Shown in pieces: positions 1-4,278 of a DNA stretch of 6,036 bases. Every line of letters starts with the position of its first letter. Position 1 is the stretch's first letter. Below the pieces are notes generated by a model. That model had not been told where the DNA came from and did not search any database. It saw nothing but the letters and a program-made list of their open reading frames with translations. Both the position numbers and the translations under genes were made by a program. Source of the DNA: an uncultured Clostridia bacterium (GTDB lineage Bacteria > Bacillota > Clostridia > Oscillospirales > Acutalibacteraceae); the NCBI GenBank assembly GCA_946187095.1, contig CAMHPW010000073.1, forward strand, positions 1-6,036, read 5' to 3'.

Positions 1-72
1 GACATAACTCTCAATCGGTTGTTCTTTATATCATCCTTATGAGAAGTTGCCTTTTCACCGTTCCGCAAAATC
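1..72 (-). other. Region downstream of trpS, no clear terminator
   Basis: This is the 72 nt after the trpS stop codon, read on the minus strand. I see no GC-rich hairpin followed by a T-run, so there is no recognisable intrinsic terminator before the window ends. One minus-strand frame stays open from about position 89 to the edge and reads ...KNNRLRVMS at its end, with TTG or ATG start candidates at 14 and 5. None has a convincing ribosome binding site, and an open stretch this short can occur by chance. It may be the start of another co-oriented gene, but I do not call one. Confidence 0.4.
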
Positions 73-1077
73 TTATTTTGCAATAAAGCCTATTTTTTTC
101 ATTGCCTTGTCAAGTGTACGCTGAGATATCTTTTCTGCAATTTCCGCACTCTTTCTGTACTGCTCTGCAAGATAATCTTTATTTTTGATATATTCGTCAA
201 AACGTGCCTGTATCGGCTTGACTTCTTCAATAACCGCCTCTGCAACGGCTGTCTTGAAATCGCCGTAACCTTTGCCTTCAAATTCTGCGGCAATTTCATC
301 GGCATTTTTGCCTGTGACGGCACTCATGATACCTATCAGATTATTGATACCGTCCTTGCCCTCGCCCACACGGACTTCCGCTTCGGAATCCGTCACGGCT
401 CTCTTGAATTTCTTCATGATCGTATCGGGCTTGTCAAGAACTGCTACCCATGCATTGACGTTTTCATCTGATTTGGACATTTTTTTCGTCGGCTCCTGCA
501 AGGACATTACCCTTGCACCCACGGTTGAAATATACGGCTCAGGCACTTTGAACGTATTGCCGTAAATGCCGTTGAAACGCTCCGCAATATTCCTTGACAA
601 TTCCAAATGCTGTTTCTGATCTGCACCGACAGGCACCATGTCCGACTGATACAGCAGAATATCCGCCGCCATCAGTGACGGATAGGCAAACAAGCCTGCA
701 TTCACGTTATCAGCGTGTTTTGCGGATTTATCCTTGAACTGTGTCATTCTCGACAATTCACCGAACTGTGTATAGCAATTCAGCACCCATGCCAATTCCG
801 CATGAGTATGCACATGGCTCTGTATGAAAAACAGACTTTTTTCCGTATCAATGCCGCAAGCCAATAAAAGTGCATAAGCATTGAGTATATTCTGCCTGAA
901 AAGTTTCGGTTCCTGTCTTACGGTGATAGCGTGCAAATCCGCCACTGCAAAGATACAGTTATAATCCTCCTGCAGCTTCACCCAATTTCTCAGTGCACCA
1001 AGATAATTTCCCAAAGTGATCGTACCGCTGGGCTGTATCGCACTGAATATGACTTTTTTCTTTTCGGGAGTATCCAT
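73..1077 (-). CDS. trpS: Tryptophanyl-tRNA synthetase
   Basis: Cytoplasmic class Ic aminoacyl-tRNA synthetase that activates tryptophan with ATP and charges tRNA(Trp). The 334-residue product is normal length for bacterial TrpS (about 325-340). The Rossmann-fold catalytic domain starts with the PSG-x-x-TLGN nucleotide-binding signature (residues 16-24, the HIGH-motif equivalent). MAADILLY (136-143) contains Asp139, the position of the aspartate that recognises the Trp indole in Bacillus-type TrpS. KKMSKSDEN (198-206) holds the KMSKS loop. A helical tRNA-binding C-terminal part follows, ending in a lysine-rich tail. The ATG at 1077 has a strong AAAGGAG site 8 nt upstream and shares a base with the stop of the aminotransferase gene (TAATG), so translation is probably coupled. 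No T-box leader lies in front of the gene or of its operon. The identification is secure. Confidence 0.97.
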   Translation of the reverse strand: MDTPEKKKVIFSAIQPSGTITLGNYLGALRNWVKLQEDYNCIFAVADLHAITVRQEPKLFRQNILNAYALLLACGIDTEKSLFFIQSHVHTHAELAWVLNCYTQFGELSRMTQFKDKSAKHADNVNAGLFAYPSLMAADILLYQSDMVPVGADQKQHLELSRNIAERFNGIYGNTFKVPEPYISTVGARVMSLQEPTKKMSKSDENVNAWVAVLDKPDTIMKKFKRAVTDSEAEVRVGEGKDGINNLIGIMSAVTGKNADEIAAEFEGKGYGDFKTAVAEAVIEEVKPIQARFDEYIKNKDYLAEQYRKSAEIAEKISQRTLDKAMKKIGFIAK

Positions 1078-2267
1078 TATAAAATCTCCTTTGCAAGTTC
1101 TCCAAGTATTTTGATGCCCTTTTCAAGCTGTTCATCTGTAGGAGTCGAGAAGTTGATTCTGAAGGAACTGCACTGTTCTTTCTCATCTGTGAGAAATGCA
1201 TTTCCGGGAACAACACATACTTTTCTCAATACAGCCTGCTTGCAGAAATCAGCCATATCCACGCCGTCGGGCAGTTTGCACCATATAAACAATCCGCCGT
1301 CTATTCTCTGATACGTTATCTTATTCGGAACGATATATTTATCCAGCAAATCCATGCAGAAATTGGCTTTCTTTCTGTAAATTTCACGCAGTTTTGCAAG
1401 ATGTCCGTCAAAGTCGTATTCCGTCATGAATTTATGTGCAACCATCTGTGCCCATATATTCGTATGTACATCTTCCCCCTGCTTGCAGACGATCATTTTC
1501 TGTACAACTGTTTTCGGGGCGATGACATATCCCAGACGCATTCCGGGAGAAAGTACCTTTGAGAACGAACCTGCATAAGCTACGATTCCATCTTCATCAA
1601 AAGACTTGATTGACGGAATATTCTCTCCGCTGATACGCAAATCACCATAGGGATTATCTTCCAAAATCATGACATTATATTTCTTTGCCAGTTCATAAAT
1701 TTTCTTTCTCTTTTCAAGGCTTGTGGTCACGCCCGACGGATTCTGGAAATTGGCTATAATATAGATGAAACGTACATTCTTTTCCGTCTGCAAAGCCTTT
1801 TCAAGCAATTCGAGATTCATGCCGTCACTTTCCAGCGGAATACCGCACAAACGGGCATTGTATGAACGGAAGGAATTCAGTGAACCGATAAAACTCGGTG
1901 CTTCACATATCACGGTGTCGCCCTCATTCACCATGGATTTTGTAATCAAGTCCATGACCTGCTGTGCACCCGATGTGATAATCAGGTCATCAAAATCCCT
2001 GCCGATATTATGTGTCTTTTTCATGTAATCGCCTACGGCTTTTCTGAGAGGTGCATAACCCTCCGTCACGCTGTACTGCAAAGCCGCTATCGGATTTTCT
2101 TCAAATATCTTTGCGGAAATTTCTCTTATCGCATCAACGGGGAATGCCTCGGGAGCGGGATTTCCTGCCGAAAGCGATACAACCGTCGGATCGGCGGCAT
2201 ACTTGAAAATTTCTCTGATTGCTGACGGTTTGAGCGTCTGCACTCTGTCGGAAAGTATATATTCCAT
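1077..2267 (-). CDS. PLP-dependent aminotransferase, LysN/Aro8 type (fold type I)
   Basis: A 396-residue cytoplasmic aminotransferase with the fold-type I PLP site in order: SGAQQ (99-103, phosphate-binding region), NPSG (176-179), the Asp204/Tyr207 pair in EDNPYGDL that contacts the PLP ring, and the Schiff-base Lys237 in SFSKVLSPGMRLGY with Arg244 for the cofactor phosphate. Arg370 in SFRINFS should bind the substrate carboxylate. The N-terminal SAGNPAPEAFP and the loop order match the COG1167 group, which includes 2-aminoadipate aminotransferase (LysN), aromatic aminotransferases and the catalytic half of MocR regulators. There is no GntR-type DNA-binding domain, so this is a free enzyme. 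Family members transaminate 2-aminoadipate, aromatic or branched amino acids with 2-oxoglutarate, and the true substrate cannot be read here. Leading the trpS operon hints at, but does not prove, an aromatic substrate. The ATG at 2267 has only an A-rich, weak site (AAAGAAG) upstream. Confidence 0.9.
   Translation of the reverse strand: MEYILSDRVQTLKPSAIREIFKYAADPTVVSLSAGNPAPEAFPVDAIREISAKIFEENPIAALQYSVTEGYAPLRKAVGDYMKKTHNIGRDFDDLIITSGAQQVMDLITKSMVNEGDTVICEAPSFIGSLNSFRSYNARLCGIPLESDGMNLELLEKALQTEKNVRFIYIIANFQNPSGVTTSLEKRKKIYELAKKYNVMILEDNPYGDLRISGENIPSIKSFDEDGIVAYAGSFSKVLSPGMRLGYVIAPKTVVQKMIVCKQGEDVHTNIWAQMVAHKFMTEYDFDGHLAKLREIYRKKANFCMDLLDKYIVPNKITYQRIDGGLFIWCKLPDGVDMADFCKQAVLRKVCVVPGNAFLTDEKEQCSSFRINFSTPTDEQLEKGIKILGELAKEIL
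1086..1092 (-). promoter_or_regulatory. Ribosome binding site of trpS
   Basis: AAAGGAG on the minus strand, 8 nt before the trpS ATG and lying inside the 3' end of the aminotransferase gene. Its strength and spacing fix the trpS start at 1077. They also suggest that trpS can be initiated directly as well as by reinitiation at the TAATG junction. Confidence 0.8.
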
Positions 2268-2303
2268 TTTAAAACATCTTCTTTCTTTTTATTTGATACA
2301 GTC

Positions 2304-2332
2304 ATTTTATCATATATCACAAAATCTTGCAA
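2304..2332 (-). promoter_or_regulatory. Predicted sigma-A promoter of the aminotransferase-trpS operon
   Basis: In the 78-nt gap between tsaD and the aminotransferase gene, the minus strand carries TTGCAA (2332-2327, 4 of 6 consensus bases), a 17-nt spacer, and TAAAAT (2309-2304, 5 of 6). A TGn extended -10 element directly precedes the -10 hexamer. Transcription would start near 2297, giving a leader of about 30 nt. This splits the window into two transcription units, although no terminator separates them and read-through from tsaD is possible. The prediction rests on motif matching only. Confidence 0.6.
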
Positions 2333-2345
2333 GGTATATTTTTCA

Positions 2346-3344
2346 TCATTCTATCGACATGGTGGCACGGGCATTCAAATCCGTCCCTGCAATATTCCCC
2401 GACAAGTATTCATAATATGCCTGTGAGCCTACCATAGCACCATTATCTCCGCATAATGAAAGCGGCGGATAAAAATATTCCCAGCCACGCTTTTCACATT
2501 CTTCCGCAACTCTTTCACGCAAAAGCGAATTTGCCGAAACTCCCCCTGCCAATACCAATTTCGTATAACCCAGATTTTCAGCGGCTCTGACAAAATTATC
2601 CATCAGACTATCCACAACAGCCTTTCTGAATGAGGCTGACACATCGTTGACATCAAGTTGGATTCCCTTTTGTTCGGCATTGTGTATCATATTGATAACA
2701 GCCGTCTTTAAGCCCGAAAAACTCAAATCATATCCGTCAACTTTCGGCTTGGGAAATTTAAACGCATTTTCATCTCCGTTCTGTGCAGCTTTGTCAAGAT
2801 AAATTCCACCCGGATATGACATTCCCATTGTCCTTGCCGCCTTGTCAAAAGTTTCACCTGCGGCATCGTCACGGGTTTTTCCTATCACTTTCATTTTCGT
2901 ATAGTCCATGACTTCCACGATATGACTGTGACCGCCCGATACAACCAGACATAAAAACGGCGGTTTCAATTCCGGATGGGCAAGATAATTTGCCGCTATA
3001 TGCGAGCGTAAATGATGTACAGGAATCAGCGGCAAGCCCGTTGACATGGACAAGCCCTTTGCAAAATTCACGCCTACCAATAAAGCCCCTATCAGTCCCG
3101 GTGCATACGTCACCGCTATCGCATCAATGCCGCTGAAATCCAGATCAGCCTGTGCAAGCGTTTCTTTGATAACCCCATTTATCGCTTCACAATGCCGTCT
3201 TGACGCTATTTCGGGCACAACTCCGCCATATAATTTATGTTCCTCTACCTGCGTTGCTACAACAGAAGATATAATTTTCCTGCCATCTTCAATGACAGCC
3301 GCCGCTGTTTCATCACATGAACTCTCTATCGAAAGTATTTTCAT
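2346..3344 (-). CDS. tsaD: tRNA N6-adenosine threonylcarbamoyltransferase TsaD
   Basis: TsaD (formerly Gcp/YgjD) transfers the threonylcarbamoyl group from threonylcarbamoyl-AMP to A37 of ANN-decoding tRNAs, making t6A, together with TsaB and TsaE. The 332-residue product is full length and has the ASKHA-fold landmarks: IESSCDET (6-13), YGGVVPEIASRRH (39-51), APGLIGALLVG (81-91), SGGHS (136-140), DDAAGETFDKAA (159-170), SFSGLKT (208-214), GGVSAN (267-272) and CGDNGAM (298-304). The metal ligands line up as His111, His115 and Asp300, the same numbers as in E. coli TsaD. The segment between the histidines is HHLRSH instead of the common HHxxGH. The ATG at 3344 is 4 nt after the rimI stop and has AAAGGGA 8 nt upstream inside the rimI end, so the two genes are surely co-transcribed. 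TsaB and TsaE are not encoded in this window. Confidence 0.97.
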   Translation of the reverse strand: MKILSIESSCDETAAAVIEDGRKIISSVVATQVEEHKLYGGVVPEIASRRHCEAINGVIKETLAQADLDFSGIDAIAVTYAPGLIGALLVGVNFAKGLSMSTGLPLIPVHHLRSHIAANYLAHPELKPPFLCLVVSGGHSHIVEVMDYTKMKVIGKTRDDAAGETFDKAARTMGMSYPGGIYLDKAAQNGDENAFKFPKPKVDGYDLSFSGLKTAVINMIHNAEQKGIQLDVNDVSASFRKAVVDSLMDNFVRAAENLGYTKLVLAGGVSANSLLRERVAEECEKRGWEYFYPPLSLCGDNGAMVGSQAYYEYLSGNIAGTDLNARATMSIE

Positions 3345-3348
3345 TTCA

Positions 3349-3804
3349 TCATTCCCTTTTAAAAAACTTTGTCATGATAAGGGCATCTTCATTCGGATTC
3401 TTATAATAATTCTTTCGCAAGCCGTTCTGTTCAAATCCGAATGACTTGTATAAAGCGATTGCCGCTGTATTTGACGGTCGGACTTCCAGAGAGATAAAAT
3501 CCGTTTCCATAGCATCAGCCGTCAGCATCGCCATTTTGAGCAAAGCCCTTGCGATCCCCTGCCGCCTGTACTGCGGAAATACCGCTACATTCGTCACATA
3601 GCAGTTTTCGCATACGATATACATTCCGATATATCCTGCCACTTCTCCGCCGACCAATGCCGTGAAAAAATAGGCTGTCGGATTTGTCAGTTCTTCTTCA
3701 AGGCTTTTATAAGACCATGCCTGCGTGGAAAAACATATTTTTTCCAGTTCCGCCAGCTTTTCCAGATGTTCCCTCTCCAGTTTACTGATGATAAGGTCTA
3801 TCAT
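3349..3804 (-). CDS. rimI: Ribosomal-protein-S18-alanine N-acetyltransferase RimI
   Basis: A GNAT-fold acetyltransferase that uses acetyl-CoA to acetylate protein N-termini, classically Ala1 of ribosomal protein S18. From the start chosen here it has 151 residues, normal for RimI (about 145-160). Visible features are the N-terminal AELEKICFSTQAWS segment (18-31), VTNVAVFPQYRRQGIARALL (70-89) with the acetyl-CoA pyrophosphate loop R80-x-x-G83-x-A85, and SLEVRPSNTAAIALYKSFGF, where Glu107 and Tyr119 have the same spacing as the catalytic Glu103/Tyr115 of Salmonella RimI. The C-terminal GLRKNYY..EDALIM is typical. Three starts are possible: TTG at 3834, ATG at 3810 and ATG at 3804. I prefer 3804 because GGAAG lies 9 nt upstream and the first family-like residues follow directly. 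The gene then overlaps the phosphatase gene by 23 nt. Its place just before tsaD matches the common rimI-tsaD pairing. Confidence 0.92.
   Translation of the reverse strand: MIDLIISKLEREHLEKLAELEKICFSTQAWSYKSLEEELTNPTAYFFTALVGGEVAGYIGMYIVCENCYVTNVAVFPQYRRQGIARALLKMAMLTADAMETDFISLEVRPSNTAAIALYKSFGFEQNGLRKNYYKNPNEDALIMTKFFKRE
3353..3359 (-). promoter_or_regulatory. Ribosome binding site of tsaD
   Basis: AAAGGGA on the minus strand, within the last codons of rimI and 8 nt before the tsaD ATG. It supports the start at 3344 and tight rimI-tsaD coupling. Confidence 0.75.
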
Positions 3805-4264
3805 TGTCATCCACTTCCAAAGTGCCTTTATCAAGCATATTCTTTATGATATCCAGCAATTCATTAATACCCTTTTCTATATCTTTACGACATTCACGGT
3901 ACACTTCTATCCCATAGCAGAACGGATCGGCTATGCCGCCATTCAGGATATATACTTTATTTTTCGGGATATTCAGCATTTGTGTCAGAACATCTGCGTG
4001 TTCCTTTGTCATGACGACAAATATATCCGTGATATCCACGTCATTTTGATTCAAAGCCCTCGACTTATGAGCACTTATATCTATTCCGATTTCTTTGCAG
4101 ACTTCAACGGAATTTTCCGAAACGGCATAGCCGTTGGAAAATCCCAGTGCGGCACTGCTGCAAATACAGTCAATCCCACATTCAGCGGCTTTTTTTTCAA
4201 ATATCGCCTGTGCCATGGGACTTCTGCAAGTGTTTCCCGTACACAAAAATAAAACGTGCAGCAT
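3782..4264 (-). CDS. Low-molecular-weight phosphatase, YwlE-like (probable protein-arginine phosphatase)
   Basis: A 160-residue cytoplasmic phosphatase of the LMW-PTP fold, usual length 140-165. The P-loop CTGNTCRS (8-15) right after the first beta strand gives the nucleophile Cys8 and phosphate-binding Arg14 of the C-x5-R-S signature. Asp113 in the DPF motif is the expected general acid. Position 12 in the loop is threonine. In Bacillus YwlE the equivalent Thr11 favours phosphoarginine over phosphotyrosine, so arginine phosphatase activity is the better guess, though tyrosine phosphatase cannot be excluded. No kinase partner (McsB) or capsule gene is in view. The DPF motif is followed by CYGIEVYRECR, where many relatives have DPFGGS. 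The ATG at 4264 has AAAGGAG 7 nt upstream, overlapping the polA stop codon. The final 8 codons overlap rimI in another frame. Confidence 0.9.
   Translation of the reverse strand: MLHVLFLCTGNTCRSPMAQAIFEKKAAECGIDCICSSAALGFSNGYAVSENSVEVCKEIGIDISAHKSRALNQNDVDITDIFVVMTKEHADVLTQMLNIPKNKVYILNGGIADPFCYGIEVYRECRKDIEKGINELLDIIKNMLDKGTLEVDDNDRPYHQ
3814..3818 (-). promoter_or_regulatory. Possible ribosome binding site deciding the rimI start
   Basis: GGAAG on the minus strand, inside the phosphatase gene, 9 nt before the ATG at 3804 but only 3 nt before the ATG at 3810. The upstream TTG at 3834 has no good site. The motif is weak, so the choice between 3804 and 3810 (a two-residue difference) stays open. 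Confidence 0.4.
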
Positions 4265-4271
4265 TTTTACA

Positions 4272-4278
4272 CTCCTTT
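4272..4278 (-). promoter_or_regulatory. Ribosome binding site of the phosphatase gene, overlapping the polA stop
   Basis: AAAGGAG on the minus strand, 7 nt before the ATG at 4264. Its first two A's belong to the TAA stop of polA, so ribosomes finishing polA sit on this site, which favours coupled translation. Confidence 0.8.

Noticed and set aside
931..1311. A 126-codon plus-strand frame across the aminotransferase-trpS junction
   Set aside because: It is antisense to two secure genes, and its composition looks like translated reverse complement rather than protein.
2327..2334. Palindrome CTTGCAAG in the tsaD-aminotransferase gap
   Set aside because: It is too short for a terminator, has no T-run after it, and overlaps the predicted -35 element. 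An operator is conceivable but nothing else supports it.
3046..3444. A 132-codon plus-strand frame opposite tsaD and the rimI end
   Set aside because: It spans two well-identified minus-strand genes and shows no motif of its own.
3725..4252. A 175-codon open frame on the plus strand opposite the phosphatase gene
   Set aside because: It lies antisense to a clear gene, its translation is rich in Phe, Ile, Ser and His without any family motif, and it has no good ribosome site. It is a shadow frame.
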